From Eubacteriales bacterium (lineage in GTDB: Bacteria > Bacillota > Clostridia > Lachnospirales > Lachnospiraceae): a DNA stretch of 45,377 nt. The stretch is from positions 1 through 45,377 of the forward strand of contig JAUNCI010000010.1 of NCBI GenBank assembly GCA_030526665.1, written 5' to 3'. The position numbers and the translations under genes are program-made. Below the pieces are notes generated by a model, which worked only from the letters and a program-made list of their open reading frames with translations, had not been told where the DNA came from and ran no database searches. Of this stretch, positions 17,737 to 26,539 are shown piece after piece; position 1 is the stretch's first letter, and each line of letters begins with the position of its first letter.

Positions 17737-18522
17737 ATGGATCTATCGGTTAAATTAAATGTATTTGAGGGGCCTTTGGACCTGCTTTTGCACTTGATTG
17801 AAAAGAATAAAATAGATATATATGATATTCCTATTGTAAAAATAACAGATCAGTATATGGAATATATTCATGCAATGGAAGAGGAAGACCTTGGCATTAT
17901 GAGTGAGTTTATGGTCATGGCTGCCACATTGCTGGATATAAAAGCAAAAATGCTGCTGCCCAAAGAAGTTAATGAAGAGGGCGAAGAGGAAGATCCGCGA
18001 GCTGAACTCGTTGAAAAACTTCTGGAATATAAAATGTATAAATATATGTCCTACGAACTTCGTGATCGTATGGATGATGTCGGGAATATGTATTTTCGAA
18101 AAATGAATCTGCCCGATGATGTGAAAAAGTATAAAGAACCTGTTAATATAGAAGAATTGCTTGATGGAATTACATTAGAAAAACTCAATGCTATTTTTCA
18201 ATCAGTTATCAAAAAGCAGGAAGATAAAATTGACCCGATCAGGAGTAAATTTGGAACAATTGAAAAAGAAGAGGTAAATATCTCTGAAAAGATGCTCTAT
18301 GTAAAAGATTTTGCCATTACGCATCAAAAATTTGATTTTCGAGAACTTCTGGAAAAACAATGCTCCAAAGTACAGGTAATCGTAACATTTTTATCAATTC
18401 TGGAATTGATAAAAATGGGACATGTACAGGTGACACAGGAAGAAATGCATGGAAATATCAGTGTCGAAGTTATGGATGATCCTACGGAATGGAAGAATCT
18501 TACGGAATTTGCCGATGAATAA
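17737..18522 (+). CDS. scpA: Segregation and condensation protein A
   Basis: This 261-residue kleisin bridges the SMC heads with ScpB in the bacterial condensin. The N-terminal block F-E-G-P-L-D-L-L-L-H-L-I-E (residues 9-21) and the I-D-I-Y-D-I-P-I-V segment define ScpA. The middle has F-M-V-M-A-A-T-L-L-D-I-K-A-K-M-L-L-P, and the C-terminus has a winged-helix fold ending with the F-L-x-x-L-E-L-I-K segment that contacts the SMC ATPase head. The start at 17737 has TGAGG seven bases upstream. scpB follows 29 bases later. Confidence 0.95.
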   Translation: MDLSVKLNVFEGPLDLLLHLIEKNKIDIYDIPIVKITDQYMEYIHAMEEEDLGIMSEFMVMAATLLDIKAKMLLPKEVNEEGEEEDPRAELVEKLLEYKMYKYMSYELRDRMDDVGNMYFRKMNLPDDVKKYKEPVNIEELLDGITLEKLNAIFQSVIKKQEDKIDPIRSKFGTIEKEEVNISEKMLYVKDFAITHQKFDFRELLEKQCSKVQVIVTFLSILELIKMGHVQVTQEEMHGNISVEVMDDPTEWKNLTEFADE

Positions 18523-18551
18523 AAATAAGGACGATAGAAAAGAGGAACTTA

Positions 18552-19121
18552 GTGGAACAGTTAAAGATGGAAGCAGCAATTGAAGCAATTTTGTTTACGA
18601 TGGGCGATTCTGTTGAATTGTCACAGATTGCTGCCGCGTTGGATGTAACAACAAATAAAGCCCAAAAAGCAATGCATGCTTTAATGGAAAAATATCGCTC
18701 TGAAGGACATGGGATTCAAATTATTGAACTCGAAGATTCTTATCAGATGTGCACCAAAAAAGAATATTATGAATATCTGATTCATCTTGCCATGCATCCG
18801 AAAAAACCAACTCTTACAGATGTAATGCTTGAAACGCTTTCCATTATAGCATATAAGCAGCCTGTTACCCGTATTGAATTAGAAAAAATTCGTGGTGTAA
18901 AGTGTGACCACGCTGTAAATAAATTGGTTGAATTTAATCTGGTGAGAGAACTGGGACGACTTGATGCACCGGGACGTCCGATCTTGTTTGGAACTACCGA
19001 AGAATTTTTGCGCTCTTTCGGAGTTCAGGCTATCGATGAACTCCCTTCTGTAGATCCGGTCAAACTTGCAGATTTTAAAGCCGAAGCAGAAGAAGAAATA
19101 CAATTAAAACTTGATGTATAA
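18552..19121 (+). CDS. scpB: Segregation and condensation protein B
   Basis: This 189-residue partner of ScpA and SMC starts at GTG 18552, with AGAGGA five bases upstream. It shows the two winged-helix domains of the family: A-A-I-E-A-I-L-F near the start, then L-E-T-L-S-I-I-A-Y-K-Q-P-V-T-R-I-E-L-E at about residues 95-113. It continues with I-R-G-V and G-R-L-D-A-P-G-R-P-I-L-F-G-T-T, the classic ScpB signature. Smc itself is not in the window. Confidence 0.96.
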   Translation: MEQLKMEAAIEAILFTMGDSVELSQIAAALDVTTNKAQKAMHALMEKYRSEGHGIQIIELEDSYQMCTKKEYYEYLIHLAMHPKKPTLTDVMLETLSIIAYKQPVTRIELEKIRGVKCDHAVNKLVEFNLVRELGRLDAPGRPILFGTTEEFLRSFGVQAIDELPSVDPVKLADFKAEAEEEIQLKLDV

Positions 19122-19134
19122 AAGGAGTCTGTAA

Positions 19135-19932
19135 ATGCCAACTACTTATGCACACGATTTGTTTGGTAAAAAGATTTACAAAAAATTACCGGAAGAAATG
19201 CGCAGAATTTTAAAAGAAAACAAAGATTTGTTCCGTATTGGCCTACATGGACCGGATGTGTTGTTTTACTTCATGTTTTCAAAAAATCCGGTATCCTCCT
19301 ATGGAGTGAAAATGCATCATACGAATGCTCGTGAATTTTTTGAAGCAAATATGAAGCTGGCAAGAGAGACAAAAGATGAACAGTTATTGGCTTATATACT
19401 TGGATTTGCCTGTCATTTCTACCTGGATTCGACCTGTCATCCGTATGTGATCCGTATGGCAGAAACGGGAAAAATCTCTCATACAAATCTAGAAAAAGAG
19501 ATGGATCGTGAACTTATGATGCAGAACGGTCTGGATCCACATCATTATTATCCATCGGATTGTATTGTACCAAAGTATGAATATGCAAAAGTGATTCATA
19601 AAGCGATACCTAAAATTCCAACGGTTTGTATCTGGCTTTCCATGCATATGATGAAACTGCTTACAAATCTTATGGTAAATGACGATGAAGGGAGAAAAAG
19701 AAAAATTGCGCATTATGCGACTGGCCTGATAAGCTGGAAAGCGCAAACCTTTGTTGTTGACTATATTATGAATCGACACATGAAACCAAGAGATTGGAAA
19801 TATGTAAAACCGGCCCTGGATCTGTACAAAGAAGCAGTCGATGTGACGCCGAAATACTTAATTGAATTATATGGACTTTATGATAAAGAGTCTACATTGT
19901 GTAATCGTTGGGATCGAACTTACAATATATAG
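19135..19932 (+). CDS. Zinc-dependent phospholipase C-family protein
   Basis: This 265-residue protein starts behind AAGGAG. It matches the zn_dep_PLPC family in its histidine layout: T-T-Y-A-H-D at the start, G-L-H-G-P-D (about residues 37-42), M-H-H-T (about 60-63), and G-F-A-C-H-F-Y-L-D-S-T-C-H-P-Y (about 89-103). In secreted clostridial phospholipase C these histidines and aspartates hold three zinc ions. This protein has no signal peptide, so an intracellular role is likelier than a toxin role. Its substrate is unknown. It lies 13 bases after scpB and is probably in the same transcript. Confidence 0.8.
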   Translation: MPTTYAHDLFGKKIYKKLPEEMRRILKENKDLFRIGLHGPDVLFYFMFSKNPVSSYGVKMHHTNAREFFEANMKLARETKDEQLLAYILGFACHFYLDSTCHPYVIRMAETGKISHTNLEKEMDRELMMQNGLDPHHYYPSDCIVPKYEYAKVIHKAIPKIPTVCIWLSMHMMKLLTNLMVNDDEGRKRKIAHYATGLISWKAQTFVVDYIMNRHMKPRDWKYVKPALDLYKEAVDVTPKYLIELYGLYDKESTLCNRWDRTYNI

Positions 19933-20002
19933 ATGTCTGACGATTCTAAATGAAAATAATTTAGTAAAATATCAAATTAAATAGCGGCATAGAAACAAAT
20001 CT

Positions 20003-20045
20003 AAATCAGATGACGAAGCAGAAGCATAGTTGTCTGATTTTTTTG
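20003..20045 (+). terminator. Terminator after the phospholipase C-like gene
   Basis: An 8-bp perfect stem (20003-20010 with 20033-20040) has a 22-base loop and is followed by a T run. Confidence 0.65.
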
Positions 20046-20089
20046 TATAAAAAACTCAGAATTTCGTTACATTTTTCACAAAAAAACTA

Positions 20090-20118
20090 TTGAAATGTTG
20101 TATAAAAAACTGTACAAT
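20090..20118 (+). promoter_or_regulatory. Sigma-A promoter for the carboxyltransferase/decarboxylase operon
   Basis: TTGAAA at 20090-20095 and TACAAT at 20113-20118 are 17 bp apart. A second TATAAT at 20150-20155 is too close to the ribosome binding site GGAGGG (20161-20166) to be useful for this gene. Confidence 0.65.
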
Positions 20119-20175
20119 TATCATTGCATATTTTTGGTTACTTTTAAATTATAATACAATGGAGGGCAAACTAGA

Positions 20176-21612
20176 ATGAGTAATGCAACACAAAGCCTTG
20201 CAAGCACAAGAATCGCTTCTTTGCTTGATGCTAACAGTTTTGTTGAAATTGGTCAGAGTGTAACAGCAAGAGCTACTGATTTTAACATTTCTGAAGAAAA
20301 AGCACCTTCAGACGGTGTCATCACCGGATATGGTGTGATCGATGGAAATCTTGTATACGTATATAGCCAGGATGCATCCGTAATGAACGGTACAGTTGGT
20401 GAAATGCATGCAAAGAAAATTTCCAGAATTTATGATATGGCGATGAAAACAGGTGCACCAATCATTGGTTTGGTAGACTGTGCCGGACTTCGTCTTCAGG
20501 AAGCAACTGACGCACTTGAAGCTTTCGGTGAAATCTATCTGAAAACAACATTGGCATCTGGCGTAATCCCACAGATTACAGGTGTATTTGGTACATGCGG
20601 CGGTGGTATGGCTGTTATTCCTGCACTTACAGATTTTACTTTTGTTGAATCTAAAAAAGGTAAAATTTTTGTAAATACACCAAATGCATTAGATGGAAAT
20701 CATGTATCTAAATGCGATACTTCTGATGCTGCATTCCAGAGCGAAGAAACAGGACTGGTTGATGGTATTGGAACAGAAGAAGAAGTTCTCGGACAGATTC
20801 GTGAACTTGTTTCACTTCTTCCTTCTAACTTCGAAGATCGTGATTCTTACGAAGAATGTACAGATGAATTAAATAGAGTCTGTGATACAATTGAAAACTG
20901 TACAGGAGATACAGCAATTGCTCTTTCACAGATCGCTGATAATGGTGTGTTCTTTGAAACAAAAGCCGCTTATGGAAAAGATATTGTTACCGGATTTATG
21001 CGTTTAAATGGAGCTGTAGTAGGAGCTGTTGCAAATAGAAGTGAAATCTATGATGCTGAAGGCAACAAAGTTGAAGAAATGGATGGAACACTTTCTTCAA
21101 GAGGTGCCAGAAAAGCTGCTGATTTCGTTAAATTCTGTGATGCATTTGAAATCCCGGTTCTTACACTTACAAATGTGAATGGATTCAAAGCAAATCTCTG
21201 CAATGAAAAAATGATGGCCAAATCCGTTGGTGAAATGGTTCATGCATTTGCATCTGCAACAGTACCGAAAGTAAACGTTATTATCGGTAAAGCTTATGGA
21301 AATGCTTATATTGCTATGAACAGCAAAGCAGTAGGTGCTGATATGGTTTATGCATGGGAAAATGCTGAAATCGGAATGATGGATGCTTCACTTGCTGCAA
21401 AAATCATGTATACCGGATCTGATGCCGCTACAATTAATGAAAAAGCTGCTGAATACCGTGCTTTACAGTCTAGTGTAAATTCTGCTGCAGCAAGAGGATA
21501 CGTTGATACGATTATCGCTCCGGCAGACACAAGAAAATATGTAATCGGCGCATTCGAAATGCTCTTTACAAAGAGAGAAGATCGTCCTGCAAAGAAACAT
21601 GGAACAGTTTAA
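20176..21612 (+). CDS. Acyl-CoA-type carboxyltransferase subunit (MmdA/PccB/12S-like)
   Basis: This 478-residue biotin-dependent carboxyltransferase has two crotonase-like halves. The N half has D-G-V-I-T-G-Y-G, G-E-M-H-A-K-K-I, a C-G-G-G-M-A glycine turn and L-T-D-F. The C half has G-F-M-R-L-N-G, S-S-R-G-A-R-K-A-A-D-F-V-K-F, and G-K-A-Y-G-N-A-Y. Relatives move the carboxyl group between biotin and propionyl-, glutaconyl-, malonyl- or methylmalonyl-CoA. The N-terminus is about 35 residues shorter than typical MmdA. The usual D-S-G-G-A-R motif reads D-C-A-G-L-R, so the acyl-CoA specificity is unsure. It heads a five-gene operon with gamma, biotin carrier, beta and a second, pyruvate-type carboxyltransferase. 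Confidence 0.82.
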   Translation: MSNATQSLASTRIASLLDANSFVEIGQSVTARATDFNISEEKAPSDGVITGYGVIDGNLVYVYSQDASVMNGTVGEMHAKKISRIYDMAMKTGAPIIGLVDCAGLRLQEATDALEAFGEIYLKTTLASGVIPQITGVFGTCGGGMAVIPALTDFTFVESKKGKIFVNTPNALDGNHVSKCDTSDAAFQSEETGLVDGIGTEEEVLGQIRELVSLLPSNFEDRDSYEECTDELNRVCDTIENCTGDTAIALSQIADNGVFFETKAAYGKDIVTGFMRLNGAVVGAVANRSEIYDAEGNKVEEMDGTLSSRGARKAADFVKFCDAFEIPVLTLTNVNGFKANLCNEKMMAKSVGEMVHAFASATVPKVNVIIGKAYGNAYIAMNSKAVGADMVYAWENAEIGMMDASLAAKIMYTGSDAATINEKAAEYRALQSSVNSAAARGYVDTIIAPADTRKYVIGAFEMLFTKREDRPAKKHGTV

Positions 21613-21625
21613 GCGAGGTGACTTT

Positions 21626-22045
21626 ATGAAACAGACAATGAAAAAAATGAAATCTGTTTCCTTCGTACTTTGCGCAGTATTCGCTGTTTTGTTTAACAGT
21701 GTTAGTGTATTTGCAGAAGAAGAATCTTCACTTGCAAAAACATTTGCAGATGCTGCACAGAATACGGTTGTAGGTATTCTCACTGTATTTGTAATGCTTA
21801 TTTTCCTCAGCTTCATTATTTCTCTGTTCCGTTTAATTCCGACAGATGAAAAAAGAAAAGCTGCTGAAAAAGCCGCAGCAAAAGCTGCACCTGCACCAGT
21901 GGCACCTGCACCGGTTGTTGAAGTACCGGAGACAGACGATACAGAATTGATCGCTGTAATCGCAGCTGCAATCGCAGCAGCAGAAGGAACTACAACAGAT
22001 GGATTTGTTGTTCGTTCCATCCGTAAAGTGAATAGAAAATGGTAA
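21626..22045 (+). CDS. Sodium-pump decarboxylase gamma-like subunit (OadG family)
   Basis: This 139-residue protein starts at ATG 21626 with GAGGTG just upstream. An in-frame ATG nine codons earlier lies inside the previous gene and is rejected. It has a signal-like hydrophobic stretch (about residues 8-28), a second membrane segment (about 48-72), then a charged and Ala/Pro-rich linker. The C-terminus reads E-L-I-A-V-I-A-A-A-I-A-A-A and F-V-V-R-S-I-R-K-V, the conserved ending of clostridial OadG-type subunits. The gamma subunit anchors the carboxyltransferase and carrier to the membrane beta subunit. Confidence 0.8.
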   Translation: MKQTMKKMKSVSFVLCAVFAVLFNSVSVFAEEESSLAKTFADAAQNTVVGILTVFVMLIFLSFIISLFRLIPTDEKRKAAEKAAAKAAPAPVAPAPVVEVPETDDTELIAVIAAAIAAAEGTTTDGFVVRSIRKVNRKW

Positions 22046-22071
22046 TCAGATCATATTAGGAGGATTTAATA

Positions 22072-22440
22072 ATGAAAAGTTATACAATTACTGTTAATGG
22101 AACAGCATATGAAGTAACTGTAGAAGAAACAGGAAGCGTATCTGCACCGGCTGCAGCTCCAAAAGCAGCACCGAAAGCGGCTCCTGCAGCAGCACCGAAA
22201 GCAGCAGCTCCGGCTGGCGGCGCAGGCGCAGTTAAAATCACAGCAGGTACAGCTGGTAAAGTTGTCAGCATCGCAGCTAACGTTGGTCAGGCAGTAAAAG
22301 CCGGTGACAGCGTTATCATCGTTGAAGCTATGAAAATGGAAATCCCTGTAGTTGCTCCACAGGATGGAACAATTGCAAGCATCGATGTTACTGTTGGTGC
22401 AGCGATTGAAAATGGAGATACTCTTGCAACAATGAACTAA
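22072..22440 (+). CDS. Biotin carboxyl carrier protein of the decarboxylase complex
   Basis: This 122-residue protein has a short N-terminal part and a flexible Ala/Pro/Lys linker (about residues 23-52) of the type found in transcarboxylase 1.3S and decarboxylase carriers. A biotinyl domain follows, with the E-A-M-K-M-E motif; Lys88 is the expected biotinylated residue. AGGAGG precedes the start. It presumably serves both carboxyltransferases of the operon, since it is the only carrier here and neither carboxyltransferase has its own biotin domain. Confidence 0.92.
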   Translation: MKSYTITVNGTAYEVTVEETGSVSAPAAAPKAAPKAAPAAAPKAAAPAGGAGAVKITAGTAGKVVSIAANVGQAVKAGDSVIIVEAMKMEIPVVAPQDGTIASIDVTVGAAIENGDTLATMN

Positions 22441-22456
22441 TAACGGAGGTAGGCAA

Positions 22457-23605
22457 ATGTCTAATATTGCTAATACATTGTCCAACCTGCTTCATCAGAC
22501 TGCCTTTTTCAATCTTACTGTAGGTAACTATGTAATGATCGTTGTTGCTTTGGTATTTTTGTATCTGGCAATTCGTCATGGATTTGAGCCATTGCTTCTG
22601 GTTCCAATCGCATTTGGTATGCTTTTGGTAAACATTTATCCGGATATTATGGCTGCTCCGGAACAGATGGAAAATGGTGTAGGTGGACTTTTACATTATT
22701 TCTATATTCTTGATGAGTGGAGTATTTTACCATCCCTTATCTTCATGGGCGTTGGTGCGATGACAGACTTTGGTCCGCTTATTGCAAATCCGAAAAGCTT
22801 CCTTCTCGGTGCAGCAGCTCAGCTTGGTATTTATGCAGCATATTTCCTTGCAATCATTATGGGATTCAATGGAAAAGCAGCAGCAGCTATTTCTATTATC
22901 GGTGGTGCCGATGGTCCTACATCCATCTTCCTTGCCGGTAAACTTGGCCAGACTACTTTAATGGGACCGATTGCGGTAGCAGCATATTCTTATATGTCAC
23001 TCGTTCCGATTATTCAGCCGCCTATTATGAAACTGTTTACAACAGAAAAAGAGCGTAAAATCAAAATGGAACAGCTTCGTCCGGTATCAAAACTGGAAAA
23101 AATCCTGTTCCCAATCGTTATCACAATCGTTGTATGTATGATTCTTCCTACAACAGCTCCACTGATCGGTATGCTTATGCTTGGTAACCTGTTCAGAGAG
23201 AGTGGTGTAGTAAAACAGCTTACAGAAACAGCTTCAAATGCTCTGATGTATATCGTAGTTATCCTTCTTGGTACTTCTGTAGGAGCTTCTACAAGTGCAG
23301 AAGCATTCCTGAACGTAAGTACTTTAAAGATCGTTGCTCTTGGTCTGATTGCATTCGCATTCGGTACTATGGGTGGTGTTCTTCTCGGAAAACTCATGTG
23401 CAAACTTACAAACGGCAAGATCAATCCTCTGATCGGTTCTGCCGGTGTATCCGCTGTACCTATGGCAGCTCGTGTATCTCAGAAAGTCGGTGCGGAAGCA
23501 GATCCTACAAACTTCCTTCTGATGCATGCTATGGGACCTAACGTAGCCGGTGTAATCGGTACTGCAGTTGCAGCCGGAACATTTATGGCTATTTTCGGAG
23601 TATAA
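22457..23605 (+). CDS. Sodium ion-translocating decarboxylase beta subunit
   Basis: This 382-residue polytopic membrane protein of the OadB/MmdB/GcdB family decarboxylates carboxybiotin and exports sodium ions. The family signature [12 protein letters not shown] at about residues 151-162 contains the aspartate implicated in sodium and proton binding. Late motifs G-N-L-F-R-E-S-G-V and [12 protein letters not shown] are also conserved. About ten hydrophobic segments are visible. The start has CGGAGG upstream, and it is 16 bases from the carrier gene. OadB, MmdB and GcdB cannot be separated by eye. Confidence 0.92.
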   Translation: MSNIANTLSNLLHQTAFFNLTVGNYVMIVVALVFLYLAIRHGFEPLLLVPIAFGMLLVNIYPDIMAAPEQMENGVGGLLHYFYILDEWSILPSLIFMGVGAMTDFGPLIANPKSFLLGAAAQLGIYAAYFLAIIMGFNGKAAAAISIIGGADGPTSIFLAGKLGQTTLMGPIAVAAYSYMSLVPIIQPPIMKLFTTEKERKIKMEQLRPVSKLEKILFPIVITIVVCMILPTTAPLIGMLMLGNLFRESGVVKQLTETASNALMYIVVILLGTSVGASTSAEAFLNVSTLKIVALGLIAFAFGTMGGVLLGKLMCKLTNGKINPLIGSAGVSAVPMAARVSQKVGAEADPTNFLLMHAMGPNVAGVIGTAVAAGTFMAIFGV

Positions 23606-23643
23606 TGACTCCAACTATATGACAATATATAAGGAGAAAAACA

Positions 23644-25056
23644 ATGGCAGAATTACAGAAAAAACCTGTTAAAATCGTGGAAACCATTCTTCGTGATGCT
23701 CATCAGTCTTTGATCGCTACACGTATGAGCACAGAACAGATGCTTCCAATCATCGATAAACTAGACAAAGTTGGATACCATGCAGTGGAATGCTGGGGCG
23801 GTGCTACATTCGATGCTTCCCTTCGTTTCCTCAAAGAAGATCCATGGGAAAGACTTCGTAAAATCCGTGATGGATTCAAAAATACCAAACTTCAGATGTT
23901 ATTCCGTGGACAGAATATCCTTGGATATCGTCCATATGCAGATGATGTAGTTGAATATTTCGTACAGAAATCCGCAGCAAACGGAATTGATATTATCCGT
24001 ATTTTTGACTGTCTGAATGACCTTCGTAACCTTCAGACAGCAGTTACAGCTGCTAACAAAGAAAAAGCTCATGCTCAGGTAGCTCTTTCTTATACACTTG
24101 GCGATGCTTACACAATGGATTACTGGACAAACATCGCAAAAGAAATTGAAGCTATGGGTGCTGATTCTATCTGTATCAAAGATATGGCTGGTCTTCTCCT
24201 TCCATACAAAGCTACAGAACTTGTTACAGCACTGAAAGAAGCTGTTAATATTCCAATTGACCTTCATACACACTATACATCCGGTGTAGCTTCTATGACT
24301 TACCTGAAAGCTGTTGAAGCCGGTGTTGATATTATCGATACCGCTATGTCTCCATTCGCACTTGGAACATCACAGCCTGCAACAGAAGTTATGGTTGAAA
24401 CATTCAAAGGAACACCATATGACACAGGATTTGATCAGAAACTTCTTGCTGAAATCGCTGATTACTTCCGTCCAATGCGTGACGAAGCTCTTGAATCAGG
24501 ACTTCTGAATCCGAAGAACCTTGGCGTAAACATCAAAACACTTCTTTACCAGGTACCGGGCGGTATGCTTTCTAACCTTACTTCTCAGCTTAAAGAACAG
24601 GGTGCAGAAGACAAATACTATGACGTACTTGAAGAAGTACCGCGTGTACGTAAAGATATGGGTGAACCGCCGCTTGTTACACCTTCTTCACAGATCGTCG
24701 GTACACAGGCTGTTATGAACGTACTTTTCGGTGAAAGATATAAAGTTGTTACAAAAGAAACAAAAGACATTCTTTCCGGAAAATATGGTAAAACAGTTAA
24801 ACCATTCAATCCTGAGGTACAGAAAAAATGTATCGGTGATATGGAAGTGATCACATGCAGACCTGCAGACCTTATTGAAAACGAACTTGCAACTCTGGAA
24901 AGCGAAATGGCTCAGTACAAAGAGCAGGATGAAGACGTATTATCATACGCTCTGTTCCCACAGGTTGCTACAGACTTCTTTAAATATCGTCAGGCTCAGA
25001 AAACAAACGTTGATGAGACAGTTGCAGATACAAAAAACGGAGCATATCCTGTTTAA
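23644..25056 (+). CDS. Oxaloacetate decarboxylase alpha / transcarboxylase 5S-like subunit without biotin domain
   Basis: This 470-residue protein has an N-terminal TIM-barrel carboxyltransferase (HMGL-like) and a conserved PYC/OadA domain, ending before any biotinyl domain. Metal and catalytic residues can be placed: Asp18 in L-R-D-A-H-Q-S, Lys179 (the carbamylated lysine of the family) in I-K-D-M-A-G-L-L, and His208/His210 in D-L-H-T-H-Y-T-S-G. Relatives transfer carboxyl between biotin and pyruvate/oxaloacetate. The missing biotin domain, supplied by the separate carrier at 22072, is as in the 5S subunit of propionibacterial transcarboxylase. It is the last gene of the operon, followed by a hairpin. 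Confidence 0.9.
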   Translation: MAELQKKPVKIVETILRDAHQSLIATRMSTEQMLPIIDKLDKVGYHAVECWGGATFDASLRFLKEDPWERLRKIRDGFKNTKLQMLFRGQNILGYRPYADDVVEYFVQKSAANGIDIIRIFDCLNDLRNLQTAVTAANKEKAHAQVALSYTLGDAYTMDYWTNIAKEIEAMGADSICIKDMAGLLLPYKATELVTALKEAVNIPIDLHTHYTSGVASMTYLKAVEAGVDIIDTAMSPFALGTSQPATEVMVETFKGTPYDTGFDQKLLAEIADYFRPMRDEALESGLLNPKNLGVNIKTLLYQVPGGMLSNLTSQLKEQGAEDKYYDVLEEVPRVRKDMGEPPLVTPSSQIVGTQAVMNVLFGERYKVVTKETKDILSGKYGKTVKPFNPEVQKKCIGDMEVITCRPADLIENELATLESEMAQYKEQDEDVLSYALFPQVATDFFKYRQAQKTNVDETVADTKNGAYPV

Positions 25057-25121
25057 TTATTTGAATTTTATACTTTCATAATTTGTTAGAATTTGATATT
25101 CTATAAATGATGAACAATCAG

Positions 25122-25149
25122 AAGGAGCTTGCATCTGCAGGCTCCTTTA
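25122..25149 (+). terminator. Terminator after the decarboxylase operon
   Basis: AAGGAGC (25122-25128) pairs perfectly with 25141-25147, with further pairing inside the loop, followed by a short T-rich run. Confidence 0.75.
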
Positions 25150-25214
25150 TCTAAATACAAAAATGAAAGCAGTCATGAAGACATGATTGTGTAAACGATG
25201 AGGAGAACTCATAT

Positions 25215-26444
25215 ATGAGTAAAGTACTGATCATTGGCGGCGGCGCTTCCGGAATGATGGCTGCAGCGCATGCTGCAAAAAACGGACATAACGTTGAAGT
25301 GTTTGAAAAAAATGAAAAACTTGGTAAAAAATTATTTATTACCGGAAAAGGACGATGTAATGTTACAAACAACTGCGAGACAGAAGATTTGTTTCATGCG
25401 GTAATGAGAAATCCTAAGTTTTTGTATAGTTCTTTTTATGCATACGGACCTCAGGATGTTATGCACTTTTTTGAAGAGGCAGGCATTCGTTTAAAAACTG
25501 AACGCGGCAATCGTGTATTTCCTGTTTCTGATCATTCTTCGGATATTATCCGTGGATTGACAGATACGATGAAAAAATGCGGCGTTAAAATACATTTAAA
25601 TACAGAAGTCAAAGAATTGATCATAGAGAACAGTCAGGTTAACGGAATTATTCTTACAGACGATACATCAGTTTATGGTGATTATGTTTTTATTGCCACG
25701 GGCGGTATTTCTTATCCGTCAACCGGTTCAACGGGGGATGGATATCGCTGGGCAGCAGCAATGGGATTGAAAATAGTGGAACCAATGCCTTCACTGGTTC
25801 CTTTTTATACAAAAGAGTCTTATATTTCGAAAATGCAGGGGCTATCACTTCGAAATGTTGCGCTTAAAATCAAAGATGGTAAAAAAGTTTTATATGATGA
25901 TTTTGGCGAAATGATGTTTACTCATTTTGGTGTGACGGGACCATTGGTATTATCTGCAAGTGCAAAAATCGGAGATAAGTTAAAAAAGAAAGAATTAAAT
26001 GCTTTTATTGACTTAAAGCCGGCACTTACCGAAGAGCAGCTGGAAGCCAGAATTCTTCGCGAATTTCAAAGTGGTTTAAATAAACAATTAAAAAATGTTA
26101 TTAGTGTTTTATATCCATCATCTCTGACTCCGGTTCTTCTGGAATTGACCGGAATCGATCCGGAAAAGCCAATTCATGAAATCTCCAAACAGGAGCGGAG
26201 AAAAATTATAGAACTAACAAAAGCGTTTCCTTTTACAATTACCGAACTCGGCGAATTCAGAGAAGCCATCATAACGAAGGGTGGGGTTTCTGTAAAAGAA
26301 ATTGATCCGGGAACTATGGAAGCAAAAAATATAAAAGGTTTGCATTTTATCGGCGAGGTATTGGATCTGGACGCTGTAACAGGCGGGTTTAATTTACAGA
26401 TTGCATGGTCTACAGCGTATATGGCAGCATCTGCCATTAAGTAG
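25215..26444 (+). CDS. HI0933/BaiN-family flavoprotein (NAD(P)/FAD-dependent oxidoreductase)
   Basis: This 409-residue protein starts behind AGGAGA. The FAD-binding Rossmann motif G-G-G-A-S-G-M-M-A-A lies at residues 8-17, with F-E-K at its end. It is followed by the family signature G-K-K-L-F-I-T-G-K-G-R-C-N-V-T-N and later A-T-G-G-I-S-Y-P-S-T-G-S-T-G-D-G. The C-terminus has G-E-V-L-D-L-D-A-V-T-G-G-F-N-L-Q-I-A-W-S-T-A, also diagnostic. The physiological role of this family is poorly known; BaiN of Clostridium scindens was linked to bile acid reduction. Its position before cmk-ispH is recurrent in clostridia, which argues against a bile-specific role here. Confidence 0.9.
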   Translation: MSKVLIIGGGASGMMAAAHAAKNGHNVEVFEKNEKLGKKLFITGKGRCNVTNNCETEDLFHAVMRNPKFLYSSFYAYGPQDVMHFFEEAGIRLKTERGNRVFPVSDHSSDIIRGLTDTMKKCGVKIHLNTEVKELIIENSQVNGIILTDDTSVYGDYVFIATGGISYPSTGSTGDGYRWAAAMGLKIVEPMPSLVPFYTKESYISKMQGLSLRNVALKIKDGKKVLYDDFGEMMFTHFGVTGPLVLSASAKIGDKLKKKELNAFIDLKPALTEEQLEARILREFQSGLNKQLKNVISVLYPSSLTPVLLELTGIDPEKPIHEISKQERRKIIELTKAFPFTITELGEFREAIITKGGVSVKEIDPGTMEAKNIKGLHFIGEVLDLDAVTGGFNLQIAWSTAYMAASAIK

Positions 26445-26539
26445 TCATTTTTGCATTTACTGAAGAAATATAAATTTTAATATCATGACCATAATTTTTT
26501 ATAATTTATTTTACGAAAGGCTGGATAGGTGATTACAGT

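Noticed and set aside
20150..20155. Second TATAAT as the promoter of the carboxyltransferase operon
   Set aside because: A transcript from it would begin at the ribosome binding site. The upstream TTGAAA-17-TACAAT is better placed.
22141..22230. Short repeats resembling a direct repeat array
   Set aside because: They encode the Ala/Pro/Lys linker of the biotin carrier; there are no spacers as in CRISPR.
22080..22271. Antisense alanine-rich open frame opposite the biotin carrier
   Set aside because: It is the mirror of a repetitive Ala/Pro/Lys linker with GC-rich codons and has no ribosome binding site.
25215..26444. Specific bile-acid reductase role for the BaiN-like flavoprotein
   Set aside because: No other bai genes are nearby and the gene sits in a housekeeping context with cmk-ispH.
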